A stretch of DNA of 64,000 nucleotides from Candidatus Nitrospira kreftii (GCA_014058405.1 CP047423.1:3952501-4016500); one strand, 5' to 3'; counted from the stretch's first letter, positions 45,528-56,641 are shown. Program-made: numbers and translations. The notes: generated by a model not told the origin, from the letters alone.

Positions 45528-45917
45528 ATGACACGACAACACACACGACTAGCTCTAGCACTGACCGGAGTTCTGGCCACGATCCTCACCACTGGTATGC
45601 CGCTCCAGTCGGCATTCGGCGAAGGTGGGGCACGACGTGATGTGGTGCGACAAGAGCAGCAGAACATCAAAGATGCCATCATGCACGCGACGGAGGCAGT
45701 GGAACACGGCAAACAGGGTCATGCCGAGAAGCTTGTGACCCATGCCGAAGCGTCGCTGCAGCACGCAGTTAGAGGAGGGGAGGACCCGCATTTGGGAGAA
45801 GCGATGACCCATCTGAAAGAAGCGATTGAGCATGGTAAAGCTGGTCATACTGACGTGGCCGCGAAACATGCCGAAACCGCCGTCACACATCTATCTCAAA
45901 TATCTCAAATCAGGTAA
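45528..45917 (+). CDS. smbP: SmbP-like small metal-binding protein
   Basis: A 129-residue exported helical protein. After the signal (LALALTGVLATILTTGMPLQ-SAFG) come repeated units such as HATEAVEHGKQGHAEKLVTH, AEASLQHAV and HLKEAIEHGKAGHTDVAAKH, with histidines spaced about every seven residues. This is the pattern of SmbP, the periplasmic copper-binding protein of Nitrosomonas europaea. Copper storage or detoxification fits an organism with copper monooxygenase. The GTG two codons upstream is an alternative start. Confidence 0.85.
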   Translation: MTRQHTRLALALTGVLATILTTGMPLQSAFGEGGARRDVVRQEQQNIKDAIMHATEAVEHGKQGHAEKLVTHAEASLQHAVRGGEDPHLGEAMTHLKEAIEHGKAGHTDVAAKHAETAVTHLSQISQIR

Positions 45918-46009
45918 AGAATGAATGCCTATCGCGAAGGATGGTTAGAAGAGCGAGGGGGGGACATGACCCTGACCTGCAAAGATACGAACTGCCACAC
46001 AAGACTTAG

Positions 46010-48262
<2,253 letters not shown>

Positions 48263-48760
48263 TCTTCCCAGTTGCTCGACGTGAGTCGGACTGGTCTGTA
48301 TCGGACGCCTTGGCCGCCAGAGGCCGCCGTTCTACCGATCCTCCATGAATCGAACGGCTCGGCCCGTAGACTCAGACCCATCCCACAGTGGGCGATCGCC
48401 CACTGTGGGTGCAATGGCAGGTTCAGACCCACCTGCGGGTGAATCGCAAAGCGATGTATCGTTGTGAAGCGGCAGGGCAGGTCCCTACATCAGTGCGTCT
48501 ATACCCGGCGGCCTCTCGTGGCTGCCGCTTGTAACAGACATTCGACGCGGCGTGGAAGCCGGGGCAAGCTGGGAGCATCCAATAGTTCATTCGGATACTC
48601 ATAGAGGATTGTGTCTGGTAGCACGTATTTCTATCATTCGAGGAGACGCGGCAGATGATCGGGAATGGCCGGCAGTGCGATGTGCCCGTCACTTTATCTT
48701 CCAGTCACAGACTACTGCTGGCCCCCGCAACAACTTGGGATAAAAGCCTCTTAGTATAAA
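48263..48760. other. Intergenic region after katG
   Basis: A 498 bp gap between katG and the epimerase gene, both rightward. It holds the 28 bp palindrome at 48382-48409 and a nearby GACCCACCTGCGGGTG stem. No frame in it looks like a protein. The promoter for the next gene should lie near its right end, but no clear boxes are seen. Confidence 0.5.
48382..48409. repeat. Perfect 28 bp palindrome
   Basis: CCCACAGTGGGCGA followed directly by its reverse complement. The inner part also contains GGCGATCGCC. It could form a 13-14 bp stem as a transcription terminator for katG (no U tract) or be a protein-binding site. Confidence 0.7.
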
Positions 48761-49837
48761 ATGGCAACAATCGAAACAGGGTTGGGAACAGTGATTATTA
48801 CCGGCAGCAGTGGGCTGATCGGCAGCGCATTCCTTGCTCACGTCGGAGAACGCTATACGGAGCTGTGCTTGGACTCCAAAGGGCCGCTTGGTGTGCCTCC
48901 CAAGACGGCACACATTATCCCTTGCAACCTCGCCTCGGATGAGAACCTCCACCAAGCGCTGGACGAGGTTCGTCGGCTCGGCCACAGGCGGATCGCCTCA
49001 ATTCTTCATCTCGCCGCGTACTATAGTTTCGCAGGTGAGTCCAGTCCCCTGTACGAGCAGGTAAACGTGCGTGGCACCGAACGGTTGCTGCATGGGCTGC
49101 GCGATTTTGAGGTCGAGCAGTTTCTCTTTGCCAGCACTATGCTCGTGCACCAACCTTGCCGACCGGGATCGCGTATCGACGAAGATTGGCCGCTCGACCC
49201 GAAATGGGCTTATCCTAAGTCGAAGGTCGCGGCGGAGCAACTGATCTTGCGTGAAAGGGGCGACGTGCCGGTGCTGCTCATGCGCATCGGCGCCGTGTAC
49301 GACAATCACTGCCATTCAATTCCCCTCGCACAGCAAATCAGGCGTATTTACGAAAAGCGATTCGTCAACCGTATATTGTCCGGCGACGTCACGCATGGAG
49401 TCGCTTTCTTACATATGGAGGATATGGTCGCGGCGTTGGTACTCGCAGTCGAACGACGCAAGGAGCTTCCGCAGGTCACGGCGTTACTCATCGGCGAATC
49501 GGAAACGCTCAGTTACGACGAGCTTCAACGTACCATCAGCCGTCAGCTTTACGGCCAGGAATGGAAGACGTATCAAATCCCCAAGACATTGGCCAAGCTT
49601 GGCTGCTGGCTCCAGAACTTGTTGCCCGGTGCAGATCCGTTCCTCAAGCCGTGGATGATCGATATCTCTGACGACCATTATGCGTTCGACATCTCCCGCG
49701 CACGCACACTTCTTGGATGGGAGCCCCGCCACTCTCTACGCACATCACTGCCAAACATCATCAACGAGCTGAAGCTCGATCCAGAAGGCTGGTATAAGCA
49801 CAACCATCTGAGAGCGAATACCCTTCCGTCTCAGTAG
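48761..49837 (+). CDS. NAD-dependent epimerase/dehydratase family protein
   Basis: A 358-residue extended short-chain dehydrogenase. The nucleotide-binding motif is TVIITGSSGLIGSAFLAHVG; the YxxxK pair appears as AYPKSKVAAEQLIL, and SILHLAAYYSFAGESSPLYE plus FLFASTMLVHQP are typical of the sugar-nucleotide epimerase fold. The C-terminus (GWEPRHSLRTSLPNIINELK, then LDPEGWYKHN) is characteristic of a subfamily seen beside oxidative genes. The substrate is unknown. No clear ribosome binding site precedes the ATG. Confidence 0.87.
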   Translation: MATIETGLGTVIITGSSGLIGSAFLAHVGERYTELCLDSKGPLGVPPKTAHIIPCNLASDENLHQALDEVRRLGHRRIASILHLAAYYSFAGESSPLYEQVNVRGTERLLHGLRDFEVEQFLFASTMLVHQPCRPGSRIDEDWPLDPKWAYPKSKVAAEQLILRERGDVPVLLMRIGAVYDNHCHSIPLAQQIRRIYEKRFVNRILSGDVTHGVAFLHMEDMVAALVLAVERRKELPQVTALLIGESETLSYDELQRTISRQLYGQEWKTYQIPKTLAKLGCWLQNLLPGADPFLKPWMIDISDDHYAFDISRARTLLGWEPRHSLRTSLPNIINELKLDPEGWYKHNHLRANTLPSQ

Positions 49838-49874
49838 TGTCCGATTAAACGCGAACAGATTTGGGAGGGTACAG

Positions 49875-50900
49875 TTAGAAAAAGGTTTCGTGGCGGATAT
49901 GCTCAACCTGCATGCCTTTATTGATGAGCAATCGTTTGACCTCCTCAATCATGGGGCGCCCTCCACAGAGGTATGCGTCCGTGTTTGAGACTTGGTCCGC
50001 AGACACCTGTTCATGAATCAAGTCCGTGACGCGACCTCGCAATCCGCGCCAGCCCATCGGGTCTGGCTGTGAGAGAATGATGGTCGGTTCGAACCGGAGG
50101 TGGTTCTCTCTCAGATCACTGAGCCATTTGGTATAAAAGAGGTCGGAGACATTCCGCAATCCGAAGAACAATCGGATCCGGCGACTGCCGGTCTGTCCAA
50201 GAAGAGACAGCAGCATCGACTTGATCGGCGCAATACCGGTTCCCGTCGCGATCATCAGAATGTCTCGCTGTGATCCGTCGGCCAATCGAAAGTCACCGTA
50301 GGGGCCTTCGACCTGGATACAATCCCCTGGGCGGAGCCGATGAATGAAATTAGAACAGAACCCACCGGATACAGCGCGCACGCAAATCTCGAAATGTGTC
50401 CTGTCGGAAAGATGTGAAGAAATCGAGTAGGATCGCCGAATGACTTTGTCGAGTCCCGGTACATGAAAGATCATATATTGGCCAGGAGAAAATTTGATTT
50501 CCCCCGACTCGATCGCAAATCTCTGCTCACAGACCGTCAAGGTAAGTGGGCGATATTCTTCAACGCGTGCCTTGAACAAACCAAGTGAGGCGGCCCCGTG
50601 TTGCGTTTTCGCGCTCGCCCCCAAGGTGAGCGTTCCGTGGACGTCCGCCAAGCACAAGAGTCGATACTGCTTAGGGTCCAGACCATTACTTTCTAGTGTC
50701 CGAATCTCTCGAGCTCTCTGCGGTCCTAGGCTCTCCTCGCCTTGCACGATCTGAGTCGCACAGGTGCCACAGGCGCCAGCTTTACAGGCAAATGGGACTG
50801 ACGCTCCAGCGGCCTCACACACGTCATACAACCATTGTCCCTCTTCCGCATCGTAGGTAATCTTGTCCTGTTGAAAGGTAACGTGGTGGATCGTTCTCAT
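49875..50900 (-). CDS. 2Fe-2S ferredoxin - FAD/NAD reductase fusion
   Basis: A 341-residue electron transfer protein. The N-terminal plant-type ferredoxin domain has CKAGACGTCATQ plus a later cysteine in LLCLADV. The FNR-like part has RRSYSISSH (FAD), GPYGDF, MIATGTGIAPIKSMLLSLLG (NAD) and the end DAYLCGGRPMIEEVKRLL. This is the layout of reductases feeding oxygenases (BenC, MmoC type) and of related soluble reductases. No adjacent oxygenase; the P450 at 32291 is far away. A GTG ten codons upstream (50930) is an alternative start. Confidence 0.9.
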   Translation of the reverse strand: MRTIHHVTFQQDKITYDAEEGQWLYDVCEAAGASVPFACKAGACGTCATQIVQGEESLGPQRAREIRTLESNGLDPKQYRLLCLADVHGTLTLGASAKTQHGAASLGLFKARVEEYRPLTLTVCEQRFAIESGEIKFSPGQYMIFHVPGLDKVIRRSYSISSHLSDRTHFEICVRAVSGGFCSNFIHRLRPGDCIQVEGPYGDFRLADGSQRDILMIATGTGIAPIKSMLLSLLGQTGSRRIRLFFGLRNVSDLFYTKWLSDLRENHLRFEPTIILSQPDPMGWRGLRGRVTDLIHEQVSADQVSNTDAYLCGGRPMIEEVKRLLINKGMQVEHIRHETFF

Positions 50901-51581
50901 CGAGTGATATAGGCCATGGCAGATAAGCACTTCACCTTGTTCAATATTATTATCTTCCTGGTTGGAATTCTCATCAGGCGCCGAGTTCTTCGAACTCCGG
51001 GTGAAGAATGATATGGGGGGGAATGAGAGACAGTTTTAACCTTGAACCACTAAGTTCTTGCATGTCAAGCACGGCCGCCCCTCCCATCATTCATTCTCAG
51101 TTGTCCCCTTCATCTGCGTCAGAGGCATTCATGTCCCTTAAGTTGAATCTCCCTCGGAGAACAGAGAGTTCATCGGAGGTGTCTTTGACCTCTGAGGTCT
51201 AGCTGATCATCGCGTGCGTCCTCAAGGAATTGCGACCTAAGGAACCGTTTCATTAAAACAGGTGGCAGGGCTCTCTCCAGAAATCATGTGGAACCATGTG
51301 TTCCCAGCCACCCACTCCTAGCGCCGTCCAAGCTAGTAGCCCGTATTTCCGGCGTTCGAGGAGGCAGCGGATCATTCGGGACCGGATGCAGTGGTACGAC
51401 CAGGAGCCGCCGCATCAAGCACTCGGCTACCGCGGCCTGATCACATACTAGCTAGGACCGAACAATCATCCCAGGCAGGTCGATTTCAGGGGAAGCACCA
51501 CAGCTCCGAAGAGAGACCCTCATGTTCCAGCGCGCTCTGCTCGATCACGCGGCATCTGTTGCAGCAATGGTGTCAATCAGT
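50901..51581. other. Low-coding region with transposase remnant
   Basis: About 680 bp between two leftward genes, with no convincing intact gene. It contains the decayed transposase end listed at 51338-51451. The rest shows stop codons in all frames and no clear regulatory motif. Confidence 0.5.
51338..51451 (+). pseudogene. Remnant of an IS3-type transposase C-terminus
   Basis: In one frame the sequence reads RRQRIIRDRMQWYDQEPPHQ followed by ALGYRGLITY and a stop. The WY-x2-E-PHQALGYR signature is the C-terminal end of IS3/IS481-like DDE transposases. Nothing of the catalytic core is recognisable upstream, so it is a decayed fragment. No inverted repeats were found. This suggests past insertion between the two CarH loci. 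Confidence 0.5.
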
Positions 51582-51992
51582 TCACAGACTCTTCCGGCTT
51601 GAACCGGCTGACCTGCATGCGTCTCCCGCACAGGTATGCGAGCGACCGGTGAGCTTCAAGCGGTTCCGTGCAAACCAGGCATAGGCCCTCACGACAAGTG
51701 GCTCGACTAGAGAAAGACGGGTAAGCCTCGCCAAAAATCCCAGGCCGACTGCCTCCCACATAGCTCGGAACACATCGACGCCGGTGATGACGGTCCCATC
51801 ACCCCAACGGGCATGAATGATTCTCCCAAGTTCAGCGGGGGATATGTTTATTGATGTCGGGTCATAGTCCGGTCGTGAGAAGTCGCACAATAACAGCCGC
51901 CGATGCCTGTCCAATCTCCTCATAAGGGCGATCTCTCGATCGCAAATTGGGCAGGCTCCATCGAAGAATATTGTGAGCGGGTATGATGCCAT
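51582..51992 (-). CDS. DCC-family thiol-disulfide oxidoreductase-like protein (DUF393)
   Basis: A 136-residue protein starting MASYPLTIFFDGACPICDRE. The FDGACPICDREI motif with the C-x2-C pair defines DUF393/DCC proteins, thioredoxin-like putative oxidoreductases. It starts 18 bp after carH copy 2 on the same strand, so it is probably in one operon with it and under the same control. DCC genes recur beside photolyase and LitR-type genes in other bacteria (family knowledge). Confidence 0.86.
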   Translation of the reverse strand: MASYPLTIFFDGACPICDREIALMRRLDRHRRLLLCDFSRPDYDPTSINISPAELGRIIHARWGDGTVITGVDVFRAMWEAVGLGFLARLTRLSLVEPLVVRAYAWFARNRLKLTGRSHTCAGDACRSAGSSRKSL

Positions 51993-52010
51993 CTGATCGG
52001 CCTCTCCTCG

Positions 52011-52928
52011 TTACCCGCGAGAGACGGCTTGCCTCATCAATCGATCCAGCCGGTGATCCAAGTCAGTGAAACTCTCCAGAACCGTAATATTGTGTGTCCT
52101 GAAAAGGTCACGCATGGCGAGCGCGCCATGCCCGCCGACGGCAAGATCGGAGGCAGGACGCACTGCATCGGCAAGGGTTTGAACCAACTCAGCCGCATGG
52201 GCCTCTGGAAGTGCGACAGGAAATGACATGATGGTCAGATCTGGTTCAACCTCATTGCAGAGCTTGGCCAATGAGCCAAGCGGCACATTGGCTCCCAAAT
52301 AGTGAACTCGGCAGCCGCGAATACGACATCGATAGGCCACTGCAAACGCGGCGATGTCGTGTTCCTCGCCAGGCGGACAGCCCACCACCACTTTGGCGCC
52401 GAACTCAGCGACTGGAAGCTGATTCATGGCGGAGAAAATCTTTTGTTGGATTTGCCTTGTGACGTAATGTTCGATCGCCACGTCCAGATGACCATCGTGC
52501 CAGAGCTGCCCCACCTGTTCCTGAAGCGGGAGTAAGATCCCATGCAGCGCTTCCTCAAAGGGAATCACCGCCACGGCGCCGTTCAAACGCTTCTCAAAGA
52601 TCACCCGATTGAAGGGATTCAAACTAGACAGCAGTTCCTGCAGGAGCCTACTGAATGCATTCTCGACGAACGACACTTGCGGTGCAGTGGCTCGTGCTCG
52701 ATTCAACAACTCCTCTCGCCCTAATTTCGACAGCTCTCCGATCGAGCCTCCAGCATCCAACTGCTCCTTCAGGAACCTGAGTAACGCGACATCTTCATCG
52801 GAATAACTCCGATAACGATTGGCTCCTCTAGTCGGTTTTAGGATTTCAAATCGACGTTCCCATACTCGGATAACATCCCGCGAGAGCCCTGTGAGTTTTG
52901 CAACTCTATGAATTCTATGAGTATTCAT
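52011..52928 (-). CDS. CarH/LitR-type B12-dependent photoreceptor repressor (copy 2)
   Basis: A 305-residue paralogue of the regulator at 41658, colinear along its length. The MerR helix is RVAKLTGLSRDVIRVWERRF. W143-H144-x8-E153-H154 (WHDGHLDVAIEH) is intact and the axial His is H190 in PPGEEHDIAA, where the usual Gly of HxxG is Ala. The linker AVAVIPFEEA is almost identical in both copies. It is followed by the DCC gene and divergent from the promoter region at 52941-53050. Predicted to be a dark-state repressor opened by light. Confidence 0.9.
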   Translation of the reverse strand: MNTHRIHRVAKLTGLSRDVIRVWERRFEILKPTRGANRYRSYSDEDVALLRFLKEQLDAGGSIGELSKLGREELLNRARATAPQVSFVENAFSRLLQELLSSLNPFNRVIFEKRLNGAVAVIPFEEALHGILLPLQEQVGQLWHDGHLDVAIEHYVTRQIQQKIFSAMNQLPVAEFGAKVVVGCPPGEEHDIAAFAVAYRCRIRGCRVHYLGANVPLGSLAKLCNEVEPDLTIMSFPVALPEAHAAELVQTLADAVRPASDLAVGGHGALAMRDLFRTHNITVLESFTDLDHRLDRLMRQAVSRG

Positions 52929-52940
52929 AATTGGAGTCCA

Positions 52941-53050
52941 ATTCTATTCCAATGTTCAATGTTGGTCAAATTTTTAACAAATAACACTTGACACAGTGGA
53001 CATATTTGTCTTATACATTGGACATACTTATGACAAACATTGACCATAAG
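52941..53050. promoter_or_regulatory. Divergent CarH promoter/operator 2
   Basis: Leftward (to carH copy 2): TTGACC (complement of 52964-52969), 17 bp, TAGAAT (complement of 52941-52946). Rightward: TTGACA 52988-52993, 18 bp, TATACA 53012-53017. GACAT-type elements recur at 52999, 53021 and 53043, 22 bp apart. The rightward half aligns almost base for base with operator 1 (for example AAACATTGA-CATAAG in both). No strong gene starts within 250 bp on the right. Confidence 0.75.
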
Positions 53051-53628
53051 CATCATCTACACAGAAAAGCATACCGTCTCAGCCACTTCAAATGGCATGG
53101 CCTTTTGCTACATCAGTACGCTTCATCTTGTTGCAGATTTCCTCAGAGATCTTCATCCCTCACCCAACCATCTCGCTTAACTAGAGAGGTTTTCAACCAG
53201 TTGCAGCGTTCCTGGTGGTCACATTGCGTGGCCCCCGTTTTGCCTAGGCCTCTAGTACGGTTGGTGAGTTCCTGCCCGGAATCATCGGTGCCGGGAGGGA
53301 AGGGTGATTTCTATGAGAAGGACAACCTACATAGTCTCTGTTGCTCCGGCATGTGGACCGGCGAGCATAATCATTTCCGTCACCAGTCGATCGATAGAAA
53401 CGAGACAACGAACGATCCGAGGCACTGTGGTCGCTACAGACGATTCCGTCGATCTTTAGACTATCTGGGTGCAAGTATTGCTCCCTACATAACGAAGCGC
53501 ACCTGGGCGAAGGTTGTGTGCCGACAGATACGAGGATTATGAGAGAGAAACAGCTGCCCGTAAGACGCATATCACGTACCTCAAGATAGCTAATGGTTTG
53601 ATGATCGATCAAGCAGATGGAGGTCATC
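53051..53628. other. Leader or low-coding region right of operator 2
   Basis: About 580 bp between the rightward CarH promoter and the next convincing gene. One short frame, 53313-53459 (48 aa, MRRTTYIVSVAPACGPASII), has a purine-rich GGGAGGGAAGGG before its ATG and could be a small peptide. A longer frame starting in the promoter is not protein-like. The stretch may also be a long 5' leader or decayed coding DNA. Confidence 0.4.
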
Positions 53629-53922
53629 ATGGCGAGCTCAGAGCACAATACGAGAATCCGTGAGATTCAGGGTCAATCAGATATCTCTTCAGCACTGCTT
53701 CAGTCAAGCTGCCTGAGATGCGGCGGTCTCATGGTGAACGAAGTCTCCATGGACCTGATGAACAGCAGTAGCGAACTGGAATGTGCCACAAAACGATGCG
53801 TGCAGTGCGGTGACATCCTTGATCCTGTCATCTTGCGAAATCGTCGCATTCGTCAAGAACCCATGCCAGTCCAACGTGACGGACACTCGTTGCCAAGCAA
53901 CTCGGCAATAGGACGTGGATAG
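53629..53922 (+). CDS. Small zinc-ribbon protein
   Basis: A 97-residue protein starting MASSEHNTRIREIQGQSDIS. Two C-x2-C pairs, SCLRCGGLMVNE and KRCVQCGDILDP, are 30-40 residues apart and look like a zinc ribbon; proteins with CxRCGGLM-x-E recur in Nitrospira. GGAGGTCATC precedes the ATG, closely resembling the leader of the tetraheme gene at operator 1. It is the first clear gene right of operator 2. Confidence 0.7.
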   Translation: MASSEHNTRIREIQGQSDISSALLQSSCLRCGGLMVNEVSMDLMNSSSELECATKRCVQCGDILDPVILRNRRIRQEPMPVQRDGHSLPSNSAIGRG

Positions 53923-54053
53923 ACAGCATGTCATGTGGTCAATATGAATCAGATTTTGCTTAGGGATAGTGCGATCATGACTTTGGAATAGGCGGGTAAC
54001 GATGGTCAGGCAACCAGGGTAGTCCTGGTGTTCTAAAACAAGGGGGGTGTTCT

Positions 54054-55019
54054 ATGCGGAGTCGAATGGTCTTTCAGGTGGCATTGGGAGTGGCATTGAT
54101 ATGCGGAGCAATCTCCGTCGCAACAGCGGCGGACATGCCGACCAGCGAGAAGGACATGGTGCTCATCCCGAAGGGCGAGTTTACCATGGGCAGCAGCGAA
54201 CATTCGGATGAGGCTAAGCACCAGGTGGTGCTTGATGCCTATCTGATCGATAAGTTCGAAGCCTCGAATGCACGATACAAAGAGTTCATGAAGGCTGCCG
54301 GTCACCCGGCACCAGCCTATTGGGATGACCCGCGACTTAATAAGCCAAGTCACCCGGTTGTGGGTGTGAGCTGGACTGATGCGAGCGCATTCTGCAAATG
54401 GGAGGGCAAGCGTCTTCCGACTGAAGCAGAGTGGGAGAGAGCGGCAAAAGGACCAGACGGAGACAATCATTATCCATGGGGACACACACTTGACCCGAAA
54501 AAGGCCAATTATGGTCAGAACGTTGGCCGCACAACGCCCGTGGATTCCTATCCAGACGGAGTCAGCGGGTTTGGGGTCTACAACATGGCCGGCAACGTCT
54601 TCGAGTGGGTGGAGGATTGGTATGACCTGACCTACTATAAGAACAGCCCGGCCATGAACCCACGGGGCGCAGAGAAGGGCTACAACTTCGCCAACCAAGG
54701 ACCGGTGCGGGTACTGCGCGGCGGTTCATGGCTTGCGCCAGAAACGTCACTACACACGAGTCACCGATTCTGGAATCAGCCGGACAACAACTCCTACGGC
54801 GTCGGTCTCGGATTCCGTTGCGCAAAGTCAGCCCAGACGGTGTCCGACGAAGCCGCGCAAGCAGCCCGCGACTCATTCGTGCAGGCGCTAGTCGCTATGG
54901 GTGCTGAGAAGCACGCCGATGCATTGGCTTCTATTGAGAAGGCATTGGCGTCGGATCCGGGGAACCAGGAGTACCTTGCAACCCGTGAACTGATCAAGAA
55001 GAGCATGAAGAAGAAATAG
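54054..55019 (+). CDS. SUMF1/FGE-fold protein with helical C-terminus (copy A)
   Basis: A 321-residue exported protein. Signal: MVFQVALGVALICGAISVAT-AADM. The SUMF1 domain runs from KDMVLIPKGEFTMGS to VGLGFRCAKSA, with GKRLPTEAEWERAAKGPDGD, YNMAGNVFEWVEDWYD and VLRGGSWLAPETSLHTSHRF. The two catalytic cysteines of formylglycine-generating enzyme are missing at GGSW. A C-terminal TPR-like helix pair follows (AAQAARDSFVQALVAMGAEK, DALASIEKALASDPGNQEYL). AGGGGGG lies before the ATG. Function unknown; the fold also occurs in EgtB and PvdO. Confidence 0.87.
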   Translation: MRSRMVFQVALGVALICGAISVATAADMPTSEKDMVLIPKGEFTMGSSEHSDEAKHQVVLDAYLIDKFEASNARYKEFMKAAGHPAPAYWDDPRLNKPSHPVVGVSWTDASAFCKWEGKRLPTEAEWERAAKGPDGDNHYPWGHTLDPKKANYGQNVGRTTPVDSYPDGVSGFGVYNMAGNVFEWVEDWYDLTYYKNSPAMNPRGAEKGYNFANQGPVRVLRGGSWLAPETSLHTSHRFWNQPDNNSYGVGLGFRCAKSAQTVSDEAAQAARDSFVQALVAMGAEKHADALASIEKALASDPGNQEYLATRELIKKSMKKK

Positions 55020-55032
55020 TGGCGTGACTGAC

Positions 55033-55054
55033 GAGGGGGGCGTTCGCCCCCCTC
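55033..55054 (+). repeat. GC-rich hairpin between copy A and the SDR gene
   Basis: GAGGGGGGCG-TT-CGCCCCCCTC, a perfect 10 bp stem just 14 bp after the stop codon of the SUMF1 gene. It could be a terminator or RNA processing/stabilising hairpin; no U run follows. Confidence 0.6.
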
Positions 55055-55084
55055 CGATGGCCGAGGTCGTTAGGGAGGTCTCAC

Positions 55085-56641
55085 GTGAGTACATCGGAAA
55101 CCACGAGTTCAAGTCACTCGATAGCGAACCCAGCGGCAATCCCAGGAACCTCCCTCGTCCTTCTCACTGGTGCGAGTGGCTACATCGGCGGACGTCTCCT
55201 GCCGTCTTTGGAGAATCAGGGTTACCGCCTGCGCTGTCTGGCCAGGCGCCCAGAGATTCTTACGCCGAAGGTCAGTCCATCAACGGAAGTTGTCGCAGGT
55301 GACGTCCTCGATCGAGCGAGTCTCGACAACGCGTTACGCGGAGTCGACGTCGCCTACTACATGGTCCACTCCATGAGTTCGACTGGCTCGTTTGAGGAGA
55401 ACGACCGGCAGGCGGCGCGGAACTTTAGTGAGGCAGCGAAGGCAGCGGGTGTGAAGGGCCTCATCTATGTAGGAGGCTTGGGCAGCGACGAAGAGGAGCT
55501 GTCAACACATCTGCGTAGTCGGCACGAGGTTGGAGACATCTTGAGGCAGTCGGGCATCCCACTGTGTGAGTTTCGCGCCTCGGCCGTGATTGGTTCCGGT
55601 AGTGCCTCGTTTGAGCTCGTTCGCGCACTGGTAGAACGTTTGCCGATCATGCTCACACCAAAATGGGTCAAGGGGAAGGCGCAGCCAATCGGAATCGACG
55701 ACTTGCTGGATTACCTGATAGAAGCGCTTCGGATTCCGACCTCCAGTTATCGCATCTACGAAGTCGGCGGGGCGGACAAAGTCTCCTACGCGGAGATGAT
55801 GCGTGCGTACGGGCGGCAGCGTGGCCTTAAGCCTCTTATCATCCCAGTGCCGGTCCTCACCCCTTGGCTGTCTGCTCTGTGGTTGGGGTTGATCACGCCG
55901 CTCTACGCTCGCATCGGCCGAGCGATCATTGAGAGCATCGTCCATGTCACGGTGGTACGGGACAATGCTGCGCTGACGACCTTCTCTGTGCGTCCGATGG
56001 GAATCGACGAGGCCATACGCCGTGCCCTGGCCCATGAAGAGACGCATTTCGCCGCCACGCGCTGGTCCGACTCGCTCTCTTCTTCCGGCAGGCAGCGGTC
56101 GTGGGGAGGCGTCCGGTTCGGCACGCGCATCGTCGATTCACGGACGTTGACAGTTGAAGCGCCGGCTGACGTTGTCTTCAGATGCATCGAGAGGATCGGC
56201 GGTGACCATGGCTGGTATGCCTGCGACTGGTTGTGGCGGGTGCGCGGCTTCATCGACCTCCTTCAAGGAGGTGTCGGCATGGGACGGGGGCGGCGTTCTC
56301 CCACGGCCCTCCGCGTCGGCGACACGGTCGACTCATTTCGCGTCGAAGCGATTGAGCCGAATCGGCGCCTGCGGCTCAAGTCCGAGATGAATTTGCCCGG
56401 GCGGGCGTGGCTGGAGTTCGAGGTGACGGAGACCGGCTCTTCAACGCAGATACGTCAGACAGCGATCTTTGATCCGGTGGGACTGAAAGGTCAACTGTAC
56501 TGGTATTCCCTCTACGGGCCGCACGAGCTTGTATTCAATGGGATGTTACGGGGAATCGCGCAAGCAGCGTTGCAAGAAATGAAGGACCTCGATATGTCGA
56601 AAATACCAAATGGGCAGACGGCGACGCAGCACCGCCGCTGA
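55085..56641 (+). CDS. SDR family oxidoreductase with DUF2867 domain
   Basis: A 518-residue two-domain protein. The N-terminal atypical short-chain dehydrogenase has SLVLLTGASGYIGGRLLPSL, VAYYMVHSMSS and GLIYVGGLGSDEEELSTHLR, as in YbjT-type proteins. From about residue 335 the DUF2867 domain follows (RTLTVEAPADVVFRCIERIG, WYACDWLWRVRGFIDLLQGG, GRGRRSPTALRVGDTVDSFR). This fusion recurs beside photolyase, TIGR01777 and LitR-like genes in light-response clusters. Start is GTG at 55085 following TTAGGGAGGTC. Substrate unknown. Confidence 0.88.
   Translation: MSTSETTSSSHSIANPAAIPGTSLVLLTGASGYIGGRLLPSLENQGYRLRCLARRPEILTPKVSPSTEVVAGDVLDRASLDNALRGVDVAYYMVHSMSSTGSFEENDRQAARNFSEAAKAAGVKGLIYVGGLGSDEEELSTHLRSRHEVGDILRQSGIPLCEFRASAVIGSGSASFELVRALVERLPIMLTPKWVKGKAQPIGIDDLLDYLIEALRIPTSSYRIYEVGGADKVSYAEMMRAYGRQRGLKPLIIPVPVLTPWLSALWLGLITPLYARIGRAIIESIVHVTVVRDNAALTTFSVRPMGIDEAIRRALAHEETHFAATRWSDSLSSSGRQRSWGGVRFGTRIVDSRTLTVEAPADVVFRCIERIGGDHGWYACDWLWRVRGFIDLLQGGVGMGRGRRSPTALRVGDTVDSFRVEAIEPNRRLRLKSEMNLPGRAWLEFEVTETGSSTQIRQTAIFDPVGLKGQLYWYSLYGPHELVFNGMLRGIAQAALQEMKDLDMSKIPNGQTATQHRR

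Noticed and set aside
52988-53542. 184-codon frame beginning in operator 2
   Set aside because: Its start overlaps the -35 box, it lacks a ribosome binding site and its Ser/His/Arg-rich sequence is not protein-like.
55502-56047. Open frames opposite the SDR-DUF2867 gene and other large genes (for example 6676-7239, 46616-47158)
   Set aside because: They lie wholly inside well-supported genes on the other strand and show no family pattern.
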